Shown here piece after piece: positions 17,863-26,438 of a stretch of 64,000 bases of DNA. Position 1 is the stretch's first letter, and the number at the start of each line of letters is the position of its first letter. The stretch is from an archaeon. Its GTDB lineage: Archaea; Thermoproteota; Nitrososphaeria; Nitrososphaerales; UBA183. The translations under genes and the position numbers were made by a program. The notes under the pieces are model-generated. The model searched no databases. It saw only the letters and a program-made list of their open reading frames with translations, and had not been told where the DNA came from. Location of the stretch: contig JAJYKR010000002.1 of the NCBI GenBank assembly GCA_021788415.1, positions 128,689 through 192,688 on the forward strand, written 5' to 3'.

Positions 17863-19758
17863 TTGAAGTTCCTCGAGTTCCAGGCGGAGGTCGAAGAAGT
17901 CCTCGCCGACTCCTGCCGAGCCCTGGGTCACAAGGGGGTACAGATAGACGTAGGCTCCCCGCCCAGCGACGCCTATGGAGACCTTTCAAGCGCCGTGCCC
18001 ATCCGCATCGCCAAGGAGCAGGGGAGGGTCCCGGGGGACGTGGCGGTCGAGGTCGCCTCGAAGGCCATGGAGCTCGCGAAGAAGTCGAAGTACATCGGGA
18101 CTGTCAGCCCGCACAGGAGCGGGTACGTCAACTTCGGGTTGAAGCACTCAAGGTTCGTATCCGATTCGATAGCCGCAATCTGCTCGGGCGACCTGGGAGC
18201 GGTGAAGGAAAAGGGGGAGGTGGTGGCGATCGAGCACACCAACGTCAACCCGAATAAGGCGCTCCACATCGGGCACGCCCGCAACCTCGTCCTCGGCGAC
18301 TCGCTAGTGAGGGTGATGCGCTACATGGGCCACCAGGTCCAGGCCCTCAACTACATCGACGACTCCGGCGCCCAGGTCGCTGACATAATCGTCGGCTTCA
18401 GATTCCTGGGGTACTCGGACGAAGCCCCGGCCGGGACCAAGTACGACACCTACTGCGGCGACAGCGTCTACACCAGGGTGACCAAGGACTACGAAAATGA
18501 CCCTACGCTGCGGGAGAAGCAGTCCTTCGTCCTGAAAGAGATTGAGAAGGGGACCGGCGAGGTCGCAGAGTACGCGAGGGGGATTGTGAGGAAGATACTC
18601 GCGGCCCAGCTTTCCACCTGCTGGAGGCTGGGCGCCCGCTACGACCTCCTGAACTGGGAGTCACAGCTGGTTCACTCGGGGATGTGGGAGAAGATCTTCG
18701 AGTCGCTGAAGAAGATGGGGTACGTCAAGTTCCAGACCGAGGGGGAGAACAAGGGGACCTGGGTGATACCAGACCCAGAAACTGGCGAGGAGAAGGTTGT
18801 GGTGCGGTCTGACGGGACGGCTGTGTACGTCGCCAAGGACATCCCCTATGCGGCGTGGAAGGTCGGACTGATCGGGGACCCGTTCGGGTATGAGGCGTAC
18901 CCATTGGAGCAGCCCGGAGGGGTGCTGTACTCGACGACTCTCGACGGCAAAAAGGGGAAGGTCCGCTTTGGCGGCGCCCACCTCGCGATCTCGGTGATAG
19001 ACACCAGGCAGAGCTACCTTCAGCGCATAGTCTCCAAGGTCCTCGACGAGTTCAGGGAAGGGTCCTCGAAAAGGTACCTGCACAGGAGCTACGAGGTGGT
19101 CTCACTCTCGAAGCGGACCGCTGCCCAGCTCGGGTACACGATCGAGGGAAACTTCGCCCACATGTCGGGGAGGAAGGGGCTTTACGTCAACGCCGACGCC
19201 ATGCTTGACCGGCTGAAGGCGAAGGCGAAGTCGGAGACCAGGAGGAGAAACCTTTCGGAGCCGGACTCGTGGGTGGACGAGGTGGCCGAGGCCGTCTCCG
19301 TCGCGGCCCTCCGGTACGAGCTTCTGAAGCAGGACCCTGACAAGATGATCGTCTTCGACATCGACGACGCCCTCCAGTTCAAGGGCGACACGGGCCCCTA
19401 CCTGCTCTACACCTATGCGAGGGCCAGGCGGATCATCGACAGGGCCGAGGGCAAGCCCGGAGTTGATGAAGCGTCTGCTGCGAAGCTGACGAAGCCCCAG
19501 GAGCTCAGGCTGGCGAAGAGGATGACGATGCTCGACATCAGCGCCGAGACGGCCGAGGAGTTCCTCTCTCCCAAGGAGATAGCGAGGTTCGCCCATGAAC
19601 TGGCGGTCGCGTTCAACGACTTCTACGAGGGGGTCCCCGTGAACAAGGAAGAGGACGCGGCGCTGAGGAGCGCCAGGCTGGCCCTTGTCGACGCCGCGAG
19701 CAGGGTGCTGGCCGAGTCGATGACGCTGATGGGAATCCCCATCAGAGACAGGATATGA
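17863..19758 (+). CDS. argS: Arginyl-tRNA synthetase
   Basis: The 631-residue class I synthetase charges tRNA-Arg with arginine. It has the N-terminal additional domain, the HIGH motif as HIGHARN near residue 133, the KMSKS counterpart as MSGRKG near residue 432 and a C-terminal helical anticodon-binding domain. The start is TTG 17863, about 29 bases after a TATA-like TTTTATC (17831-17837), so the mRNA is probably nearly leaderless. It diverges from the MFS gene with only 92 bases between their starts, so both promoters share that short region. The tRNA-Arg gene lies about 1.4 kb upstream, on the opposite strand. Confidence 0.97.
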   Translation: MKFLEFQAEVEEVLADSCRALGHKGVQIDVGSPPSDAYGDLSSAVPIRIAKEQGRVPGDVAVEVASKAMELAKKSKYIGTVSPHRSGYVNFGLKHSRFVSDSIAAICSGDLGAVKEKGEVVAIEHTNVNPNKALHIGHARNLVLGDSLVRVMRYMGHQVQALNYIDDSGAQVADIIVGFRFLGYSDEAPAGTKYDTYCGDSVYTRVTKDYENDPTLREKQSFVLKEIEKGTGEVAEYARGIVRKILAAQLSTCWRLGARYDLLNWESQLVHSGMWEKIFESLKKMGYVKFQTEGENKGTWVIPDPETGEEKVVVRSDGTAVYVAKDIPYAAWKVGLIGDPFGYEAYPLEQPGGVLYSTTLDGKKGKVRFGGAHLAISVIDTRQSYLQRIVSKVLDEFREGSSKRYLHRSYEVVSLSKRTAAQLGYTIEGNFAHMSGRKGLYVNADAMLDRLKAKAKSETRRRNLSEPDSWVDEVAEAVSVAALRYELLKQDPDKMIVFDIDDALQFKGDTGPYLLYTYARARRIIDRAEGKPGVDEASAAKLTKPQELRLAKRMTMLDISAETAEEFLSPKEIARFAHELAVAFNDFYEGVPVNKEEDAALRSARLALVDAASRVLAESMTLMGIPIRDRI

Positions 19759-19982
19759 CGCTGAGGTGGTGAACAGTTACCGTCGCTGCGCCGGGTCTGA
19801 CGCAACGGAAAAGGCCGCCGTCGCCCCGAGCGCTCGCCGCGGGAGGCGTCCGGGAGTGGCCAAGGGACTTACTGCCGGGTGACGGGGTAGCTAAGCTGAA
19901 CCGGAGAGGCGCCGAGGGCGAGAATCCACGAAGCCAGCAAGGCATGATTAACTAGGACCGACCTGGATGTCGTGACGCCCGT

Positions 19983-20618
19983 TTGAAGCCCAAGTTCAGG
20001 CTAGCCGCCTTCGATCTGGACGGGACTGTCCTTGAGCGCGACAGCAGCTGGGTCGCCATCCACAGGGCCTTCGGCACCGAGCACCTCGGGGCTGCCTCGC
20101 TGAGACTCTACACCGAAGGGGTAATCGACTACAAGGAGTTCATGCGCAGGGACATCGCCTCGTGGCCCAGGGGGGTGAAGAGGGAGCAGATCGAAGAGAT
20201 CCTCTCTGGGTACAAGATACGAAGGGAGGCCCCGAAGGTGATGGACGACCTGAGAGCCATGGGGATAAAGACCGCGCTAGTCACTTCGGGGATAGACATC
20301 CTCGCCAAGGACGTGGTAAGGGACCTCAAGATTGACTACATGGTCGCCAACGGCCTCAGGTTCGACAGGGACGGCATCCTCCTCCCGACTGGTGTGGGGC
20401 GGGTGGACCCCACAAGGAAGGACCTGGCATACAGGAGACTGCTGAGGAAGGTGGGGGTCCGGCCCAAGCAGTCGATAGCCGTCGGGGACACCACATACGA
20501 CCTCGCATTCCTGAAGACGGCCGGGCTTGGCTTCATGCTCGCGCACACCACCCGGGTGCCAGACCCAGACATCGTCCACATCGACCGCCTTGACGAAATC
20601 TTCAGCCATATGAGGTAG
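19983..20618 (+). CDS. HAD-superfamily phosphatase, phosphoserine phosphatase-like
   Basis: A 211-residue HAD phosphatase. Motif I is FDLDGTVLE (nucleophile Asp and acid/base Asp), motif II is LVTSGID, and motifs III and IV are a basic helix and VGDTTYDLAFL. The C1 cap and length resemble SerB. The class V aminotransferase gene follows after 48 bases, which would fit serine metabolism, but the substrate is not proven. The start is TTG 19983; a TATA-like GATTAAC lies about 35 bases upstream. Confidence 0.75.
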   Translation: MKPKFRLAAFDLDGTVLERDSSWVAIHRAFGTEHLGAASLRLYTEGVIDYKEFMRRDIASWPRGVKREQIEEILSGYKIRREAPKVMDDLRAMGIKTALVTSGIDILAKDVVRDLKIDYMVANGLRFDRDGILLPTGVGRVDPTRKDLAYRRLLRKVGVRPKQSIAVGDTTYDLAFLKTAGLGFMLAHTTRVPDPDIVHIDRLDEIFSHMR

Positions 20619-20666
20619 GGAGAGGCTTTTTTACTCCTCGGAGGAAGGACACCACGGGGTTCCGAT

Positions 20667-21788
20667 TTGGATGACACCCTGCTGCTGATTCCGGGACCGA
20701 CCAACCTCTCGAAGCGCGTGAGGGAGGCTATGGCAGGCCCGCAGCTCCCGCACGTCGGGGCCGAGTTCTATTCCATGTTCAAGGAGACCGTCTCGCTTGC
20801 AAGGCACGTTTTCAGAAATGAAAAGGGAGTCCAGTTGGTTTACACCGGGTCCGGGACCACCGGGATGGAGACCTCGGTCGTCAGCCTCGTCTCTCACGGG
20901 GACAGGACCCTCACCCTGATGAACGGCTATTTCGGGCATCGTATGCTTCTCCTCAACGGAATCCACGGCGCCAAGGCGGACAGCATCGAGTTCGGAAGCG
21001 GCAGGGCCGCAGACCCCGACACTCTCAGGAAGAAGCTCCGGGAGAACAGATATTCGGTGGTCTTCATCACGCACGTGGACACTTCGAGCTCGGTGCTGAA
21101 CCCGGTCCCTGAGCTGGTCGAGGAGTGCTCGAAGGCTGGGGTGCTGTCGGTTGTAGACTCCGTATGCGCCATCGGCGGAGAGCCTCTGGACTTCGACAGG
21201 CTGGGCGCGGACGTCGTCTTTACTGCTTCGCAGAAGGCCCTGGCCGGGGCGCCCGGCGCGGTACTGGTGGCGGCTTCGAGCCGCGCCATCGAGTACATGG
21301 AGAAGCGCAAGGCGCCGATCGAGTCATACTACATGAACATCCTCCGCTGGAAGCCGATAATGGACGACCCGAAGATGTACCTGGCTACCCCCGCCACCCA
21401 GGTCCTCCTGGCGTTGAGGGAGGCGTTGCTGGAGGTCAAGAAAGAGGGGATCGAGGAGAGATGGGCGCGGCACAAGAAGCTGGGCGAGTTGACGAGGAGT
21501 CGGATAGAGGCATGGGGGCTGAAATTCGTTGCGGAGGAGGGCCACAGGGCCGACACCGTCACCGGGTTCTGGGTGCCGGACGGCAAGGCAGGGCCCATCC
21601 AGAAGACCCTTGAGGCCGAACACCACGTCATGGTGGCCCGAGGGATATCTACAGACGCAGACAAGATGATCAGGATAGGCCACTTCGGAATCCTCCAGCC
21701 GCAGACCCTGAGCGGTGCCCTGGACTCCATGGGCGCCGTGATGGAAGAGCTTGGCCTGGCACCGGGCCGCGTCGCGGTCGCGCGTTAA
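20667..21788 (+). CDS. Class V aminotransferase (serine/alanine:glyoxylate type)
   Basis: A 373-residue PLP enzyme of fold type I. It begins LLIPGPTNLSKRVREAM, the usual start of the alanine:glyoxylate and serine:pyruvate aminotransferase group. A TGSGTTGMETS phosphate-cup motif lies near residue 60, and the PLP lysine is in TASQKALAGAPG near residue 190. It likely moves the amino group between serine or alanine and glyoxylate or pyruvate. The neighbouring SerB-like phosphatase supports a serine link. The start is TTG 20667. Confidence 0.85.
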   Translation: MDDTLLLIPGPTNLSKRVREAMAGPQLPHVGAEFYSMFKETVSLARHVFRNEKGVQLVYTGSGTTGMETSVVSLVSHGDRTLTLMNGYFGHRMLLLNGIHGAKADSIEFGSGRAADPDTLRKKLRENRYSVVFITHVDTSSSVLNPVPELVEECSKAGVLSVVDSVCAIGGEPLDFDRLGADVVFTASQKALAGAPGAVLVAASSRAIEYMEKRKAPIESYYMNILRWKPIMDDPKMYLATPATQVLLALREALLEVKKEGIEERWARHKKLGELTRSRIEAWGLKFVAEEGHRADTVTGFWVPDGKAGPIQKTLEAEHHVMVARGISTDADKMIRIGHFGILQPQTLSGALDSMGAVMEELGLAPGRVAVAR

Positions 21789-21840
21789 GGAAAGAACCGG
21801 TAGAACGCTTTTATCGACACTGAAATCGAACCGATTTCGC

Positions 21841-21913
21841 AGCCCGGTCGTCTAGTGGTCAAGGATGGGGGCCTCTGGAGCCTTCGACCTAGGTTCGAAT
21901 CCTAGCCGGGCTA
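21841..21913 (+). tRNA. tRNA-Gln(CTG)
   Basis: AGCCCGG pairs with CCGGGCT, with A as discriminator base. The anticodon arm GGGGC-CTCTGGA-GCCTT gives anticodon CTG. The T arm is CTAGG-TTCGAAT-CCTAG. No intron. In archaea this tRNA is first charged with Glu and then amidated by GatDE, whose genes are also in this window. Confidence 0.95.
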
Positions 21914-22093
21914 TCTCTGCGCTCCTCTGACTTTCCTCATGTTGATGTACAGTGCATCAACACAAGCCATTCTCTTGCGAGCGACAACGCGAAGCTTCTG
22001 CTCGCCTTTACGGCGAGGACAAGAGTCTCAAATTCGCGCAGGTCCGACTCGGCAAACAGTTCGACCCTGGGAGTGGCCGGGTCTGCGTCCTTC

Positions 22094-22645
22094 TCAGGGC
22101 ACGAAGACGGCGGCCGTGACGACGGAAGTCCACAGGTTCCTGTCTCCAATGGCCGACTGGGTGACGTTCGTCGTTTTGATTATCCGGCCCGAGGACTTGA
22201 AGACCTGCTCCCGCTCGTCCCAGTCGGCGTTGATGTCGAACGGGATCCCCATGGTGGTCGCGAGCATGGTCGCGGCCAGGTCCTCCGCGTATTCCCCGGC
22301 TTCTTCGTCCGTCTGCCCAAATGAGTGGTGCTCGGCAAGGAATCCGTATTCGGTCGGGTTGGCCGGGATCGCCACCCCGATGGACGAAGCGACCAGCCTG
22401 TGCGACTCGTTGGTCGAGTTCCTGGCAAGGACGAGGAAGACGATCTCGCCTGACTTCAGCATGTCGACCCCCTGGTCCCTGGAGAGCTGCTTGCACCCAG
22501 GAGGGACGATGCTCGAGACGGTGACCAGATTGAACCGGTTTATCTTCGCGTCCCTGAGCGCCAGTTCGAACGAGGAGAGCGCTTCCTTGTGCTTCCCGAC
22601 TCCCTTGGTGAAGAAGACGTAACGTGGTGCGCTTTGCAGGGCCAA
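22094..22645 (-). CDS. pdaD: Pyruvoyl-dependent arginine decarboxylase
   Basis: The 183-residue proenzyme cuts itself at a Ser within TVSSIVPPG (near residues 40-48) to make the pyruvoyl group used to decarboxylate arginine to agmatine, the first step of archaeal polyamine synthesis. Later family landmarks are [20 protein letters not shown] and the [13 protein letters not shown] helix. TTG 22645 gives the expected start ([18 protein letters not shown]); the open frame above it is shadow. It stands alone, convergent toward the tRNA-Gln gene. Confidence 0.9.
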   Translation of the reverse strand: MALQSAPRYVFFTKGVGKHKEALSSFELALRDAKINRFNLVTVSSIVPPGCKQLSRDQGVDMLKSGEIVFLVLARNSTNESHRLVASSIGVAIPANPTEYGFLAEHHSFGQTDEEAGEYAEDLAATMLATTMGIPFDINADWDEREQVFKSSGRIIKTTNVTQSAIGDRNLWTSVVTAAVFVP

Positions 22646-23050
22646 AATCCTCCTGTCTGCGCGTGCCGAGCTTGGATAAAAGGGAGAGGACGAGACTCTG
22701 GCGCGGCTGTCAAACGCCAGCTTTGGGCGTGCGTGCCCGCTGGCAGGGTCTCTAACCGCCGGCATCTCCGTGGGGACCTGGTGCCCAGGAGCCCCCGCGG
22801 GGGTCGAACCGGGCGCCGTCCAGTCAGCCCTCGAAGGGCTTCCATCCTCCCTGGAGCCGCACCCGCTCGCAGGCCACAAAGCGATAGAATCCGGGCGACC
22901 GTCCCTGGTCAGCCAGGGACCCTGCACTGTGGTCAGTCTCAATGCCTAAATTGGTCCCTCCCGCGAGCCTGAAAGCTCGATGCCTGAAGCATCCAGAAAT
23001 GTGTTCGAATCCGGAGCCGGCCCGAGCGCCAGGGAGGCCCCAGGACTCCG
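22646..23050. other. 405-base gap without a recognised gene
   Basis: Very GC-rich with several local inverted repeats, for example GTCCCTGGTCAGCCAGGGAC near 22902-22921. The open frames in it are shadow-like and rich in Arg and Pro. The length and local pairing would suit a structured RNA, but I could not match it to RNase P RNA, SRP RNA or a tRNA. Confidence 0.35.
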
Positions 23051-23713
23051 TTGAACGCATACTTCATCCTCAACTCGGCGCTGAACCTGATAGGGGCCCT
23101 GGTGGCCCTGGCGGTGAGCTACTACGGCTTCAGGTACGGTAAGGTCACTGGATCAAGCTTCCTCAAGACCCTGAGCCTCGGGTTCATGATGCTCGGGGTT
23201 GGGCTCCTGGCGCAGGCCTCCGCGTTCATCTTCTTCGACCTCGACGCGGTGAGACTGGCTGACAGGGGCACCTTCGTCTACAGCGCGACCATGATCTACC
23301 TGGCCCTTCAGGCGGTGGCATACCTGATGATCACCGTCAGCTACGCCCGGAGGGTCCAGGGAGGGTCGAAGGCCGCCGTGGAAACGGCGGGATTGGCCGT
23401 CCTCGCACTCTCGCAGCCGTCTTCGCTCCTGCTTCTCGGGACCCACCTGTTCGAGCTCGGGGAGCTCGTCCTGGTCGTCCTCCTCGCAATGATAGTGTTC
23501 CAGGGGGGCCTGATCTACGGGGAGAGCAAGAACCGCCTGGCCCTGATGGTCCTCGGATCCTTCTCCCTCTTACTCGTCGCCCACGTGGCCGAGCTCTCGG
23601 CCTCCCTCCTGTCGTCGGGGCTCCTGTACCTCGTCGGGGACCTAGTGCAGCTCGCAGGGTTCGGCCTCCTGCTCCTGTTCGTCCTGAGGAGTGGTCCAGA
23701 TGGCAGGAACTGA
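23051..23713 (+). CDS. Seven-helix membrane protein of unknown function
   Basis: A 220-residue protein with about seven hydrophobic segments and very short loops. It resembles small archaeal multi-pass proteins that are encoded just before a winged-helix regulator. The start is TTG 23051. The downstream regulator gene overlaps its 3' end, so the two are co-transcribed. No retinal-lysine or transporter motif is evident. A membrane sensor paired with its regulator is a possible but untested reading. Confidence 0.65.
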   Translation: MNAYFILNSALNLIGALVALAVSYYGFRYGKVTGSSFLKTLSLGFMMLGVGLLAQASAFIFFDLDAVRLADRGTFVYSATMIYLALQAVAYLMITVSYARRVQGGSKAAVETAGLAVLALSQPSSLLLLGTHLFELGELVLVVLLAMIVFQGGLIYGESKNRLALMVLGSFSLLLVAHVAELSASLLSSGLLYLVGDLVQLAGFGLLLLFVLRSGPDGRN

Positions 23714-23984
23714 GAAGCAGAGGAGCACCATCCGCATCTACCTCGACATCCTTCTCGCCGCCGAGGATGAGGGGAACGCGAAGCCCACGAGGATACTCCA
23801 GAGGGCGAACCTGCCGCACGACCGCATGATGAAGCACGTGGCCGAGCTGCAGAAGCGGGGGCTCCTGGAGGAAGTGACCAGCGGTGGAGGCAGGTTCTAC
23901 GTCGTCACCTCCAAAGGAAAGGGCTTCGTCAAAGAGGTCCAGCGGGCAGAGGCGTTCCTCTCTGCCTTCGGCGTTTCTCTGTGA
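23700..23984 (+). CDS. Winged-helix transcriptional regulator
   Basis: A 94-residue winged-helix protein from ATG 23700 (GTG 23691 is an alternative). STIRIYLDILLAAEDEG forms helix 1, TRILQRANLPHDRMMKHVAELQ the helix-turn-helix, and VTSGGGRFYVVTSKG the wing. This is the compact archaeal type with a C-terminal dimerising helix. It overlaps the upstream membrane-protein gene by 14 bases, and the two probably work together. Confidence 0.8.
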   Translation: MAGTEKQRSTIRIYLDILLAAEDEGNAKPTRILQRANLPHDRMMKHVAELQKRGLLEEVTSGGGRFYVVTSKGKGFVKEVQRAEAFLSAFGVSL

Positions 23985-24081
23985 GGATGTACGCTGCGTT
24001 CATACGCACCGTACTCGGCTCATAAATACAGGAATCAGGGATGAAGGCCGTGGCCTACTCGGCTCAGGTCGAGATGCTTCG

Positions 24082-25356
24082 CTGAAAGACACGACGATAA
24101 TCTTCGGCGGGGACGGGTACATCGGTTGGCCGTTGGCCCTCCGCCTTGCTTGGGCGTCTGATTCTAACGTCGTCATAGTGGATAGCCAGGTCACGAGGAG
24201 GCTGGTGGCCTCGGTCGGCTCGGACTCCCTGGTGAGGATAGGCACGCCGTCCGCCCGCATCTCGGCCTACGAGAGGGCGTCCGGGAGGTCGAACGTCAAG
24301 TTCGTGGATGCCGACGCCCGGGACCCGGCGGCGGTGGACGCGGTCATCGCGAGGCACCTCCCGAAGAACGTGGTCCACCTGGCCCAGCAGAGGAGCGCGC
24401 CTTTCAGCATGATCGACCAGGAGCACGCCCTCTACACCCAGCTGAACAACGTGGCCACCAACCTGAACGTCATCTTCTCCATGGTGAGGCACGTCCCAGA
24501 CGCGCACCTGTTGAAGATGGGGACCATGGGCGAGTACGGGACCCCGAACATCGAGATCCCCGAAGGTCCGGTCACCGTCGAGAGGAGAGGGAGGAAGGAC
24601 AAACTGATGTTCCCGCGGACAGGCCAGAGCTGGTACCACCTCAGCAAGGTCTTCGACACCCACAACGTCCTGCTCGCGAACAGGATCCACGGCCTCACCA
24701 CCACCGACGTGATGCAGGGGGTGGTGTACGGCTCGGTCACCGACGAGACTGTGGAAGACTCCCTCGCCACGAGGTTCGACTTCGATTCAGTCTGGGGGAC
24801 CGTGATCAACAAGTACGTGGTCCAGGCCGTCATCCTGAACAAGCTCCTGATCTATGGGAAGGGCGGGCAGTCGCGCGGCTATCTTTCGCTCTACGACAGC
24901 ATAAAGTGCCTGAAGCTCCTCCTCGACAACCCTCCCCCAGCGGGCGAGTACAGGCTGGTCAACCAGATCGACGAGACCTTCGACACCCTCCAGCTTGCGC
25001 GCAGGGTCGAGAAGGTCGCCGAGGAGTTCGGGGTCCACCCGAGTTTCGAGCGCGTCACTAATCCGCGGGTGGAGAAGGAACAGCACTACTACAGGGTGGA
25101 GCACAGACTGCTCCCGTCGCTCGGGTTCACAAGGACCAAGGGGATCGACGACGTCCTGAGGGAAGTCTTCCGGACGGTCCTGGCGAACAAGTCGCGGGCG
25201 AAGGAGATGAGGTCGCTGCTTGCGCCTTCGGTTGCGTGGGCAGGACAGAAGGGGATAACTTCCGGCGGCTTCCGGTTGCCGCGTGACCTCACCGGGTGGT
25301 CCCCTTGGCAGGAGGTCGTCGAATTCGCCAGGGAGACCCCGACCGGGACTGGCTGA
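24082..25356 (+). CDS. UDP-sulfoquinovose synthase (SQD1/Agl3-like)
   Basis: The enzyme makes UDP-sulfoquinovose from UDP-glucose and sulfite with bound NAD. It shows the Rossmann motif GGDGYIGWPLAL, QQRSAPFSMID, MGTMGEYGTPNI and the Tyr-x3-Lys catalytic pair in SWYHLSKV, all SQD1 signatures. In Sulfolobus the orthologue Agl3 supplies the sulfoquinovose of the S-layer N-glycan. Homology begins with KDTTIIFGG, and no ATG, GTG or TTG lies in frame close before it; CTG 24082 is the best start, after a TATA-like CATAAATAC at 24020-24028. The frame extends open to 23884, but that overlaps the regulator gene. About 425 residues. Confidence 0.9.
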   Translation: MKDTTIIFGGDGYIGWPLALRLAWASDSNVVIVDSQVTRRLVASVGSDSLVRIGTPSARISAYERASGRSNVKFVDADARDPAAVDAVIARHLPKNVVHLAQQRSAPFSMIDQEHALYTQLNNVATNLNVIFSMVRHVPDAHLLKMGTMGEYGTPNIEIPEGPVTVERRGRKDKLMFPRTGQSWYHLSKVFDTHNVLLANRIHGLTTTDVMQGVVYGSVTDETVEDSLATRFDFDSVWGTVINKYVVQAVILNKLLIYGKGGQSRGYLSLYDSIKCLKLLLDNPPPAGEYRLVNQIDETFDTLQLARRVEKVAEEFGVHPSFERVTNPRVEKEQHYYRVEHRLLPSLGFTRTKGIDDVLREVFRTVLANKSRAKEMRSLLAPSVAWAGQKGITSGGFRLPRDLTGWSPWQEVVEFARETPTGTG

Positions 25357-25375
25357 CGCCGGTACCGAAGGCCCC

Positions 25376-26437
25376 ATGTCCCAAGCTCTCGGGCGACTCA
25401 GGTGCCTGCTTGTCTCTCCGGCCGACCCTCTTACCGGGAGCCCCAGGGCCGGGCCCCTGAGGAGGTTCATCTATCCGCCCCCGGGGGTCGAGTACACCCA
25501 CGTCACCGACCGGGTATCCATCCCCGCCGGCAAGGGCCAGTACACCTTCTCCCCGGTCAACGTCGGCCTTGCGGCCGTGAAGTTCGCCCTCGAGCACGCT
25601 TTCCCTCTGGAGGTGGGGAGGGCGCAAGTCGTCCACACCTTCTTCTGGGACGTCCGCAAGTTCACCGTCCCCTGGGTTCATGAGAGCGACCAGTCGCTCG
25701 GGCAGTACCTGACCGGATACAACAACGTCGGCGGCTTCGTCAAGAGGGCGATCACTGAGGGGTACTCGTCGTACCTGAACTCCCGGGGGTGCGCCGGCGT
25801 AGTCACCTGGACAAGGTGGGCCAGGAAGGGGTTCGAAGAGGACGGAGTCGATCCTGGCCGGGTGGCGGTGATCCCGCCCCCCTTCGAGACAGTCTCGGCG
25901 AGCCTCCCGCATGGCGGGTGCAACGTCCTCTTCCTCGGCCGGGATTTCCTCAGGAAGGGGGGCGATGTCGTGCTCAGAGCTTTTGGGTCGATCCGCGACC
26001 CGGGCTGCAGGCTCACCTACGTCGGGAGGGCAGACGGAAGGGCGCTGAGGGAGATCGGAGGCGACAGACGGGTCTCCTATCTCGAGCGCCCTTCCAAGAG
26101 GATACTCGAGGAGGAGGTCTGGCCCTACGTCGACGTCCTCGCCCTCCCCACCCGCGCCGACGCCTTCGCCATGACGGTCGCCGAGGCCATGAGCAGGGGG
26201 ATCCCGGTGGTGACGTCGTCCATCCCGTCCATCGCCGAGGTGGTCGAAGACGGGGTCTCAGGGTACCTTGTGCCGGTGGGGGACGCCACAAAGTTCGCGG
26301 AGCGTCTGGCGAGGCTGGTCGGAGACCCCTCGCTCAGGTCCAGGTTGGGCCGCGGGGGCCAGGAGAGGGCAAGAACGCTCTTCTCGCCCCAGACCGTGGG
26401 GCGGCAGTTGATGGAAGCGTACCGGCGGGCGGCCTAG
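25376..26437 (+). CDS. GT4 glycosyltransferase, possible sulfoquinovosyltransferase
   Basis: A 353-residue GT-B enzyme. The C-terminal domain has VLFLGRDFLRKGG, a conserved turn (YVGRADGRAL) and the EX7E-like region around VAEAMSRGIPVVTSS and EVVEDGVSGYLV, which binds the nucleotide sugar. The N-terminal half keeps Trp- and His-rich acceptor loops. It follows the SQD1-like gene by 19 bases and precedes an MFS gene by 1 base, so it probably uses UDP-sulfoquinovose to build a glycolipid or S-layer glycan. The exact acceptor is unknown. The start ATG 25376 follows the upstream stop closely. Confidence 0.82.
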   Translation: MSQALGRLRCLLVSPADPLTGSPRAGPLRRFIYPPPGVEYTHVTDRVSIPAGKGQYTFSPVNVGLAAVKFALEHAFPLEVGRAQVVHTFFWDVRKFTVPWVHESDQSLGQYLTGYNNVGGFVKRAITEGYSSYLNSRGCAGVVTWTRWARKGFEEDGVDPGRVAVIPPPFETVSASLPHGGCNVLFLGRDFLRKGGDVVLRAFGSIRDPGCRLTYVGRADGRALREIGGDRRVSYLERPSKRILEEEVWPYVDVLALPTRADAFAMTVAEAMSRGIPVVTSSIPSIAEVVEDGVSGYLVPVGDATKFAERLARLVGDPSLRSRLGRGGQERARTLFSPQTVGRQLMEAYRRAA

Positions 26438-26438
26438 G

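Noticed and set aside
17771..17989. N-terminal extension of the MFS protein at 16523
   Set aside because: Would overlap the argS start and promoter; TTG 17770 has correct spacing to a TATA-like box.
22990..23030. tRNA-like GTTCGAATCC box
   Set aside because: The flanking bases cannot form a T stem on either strand, and no acceptor or anticodon arm is found.
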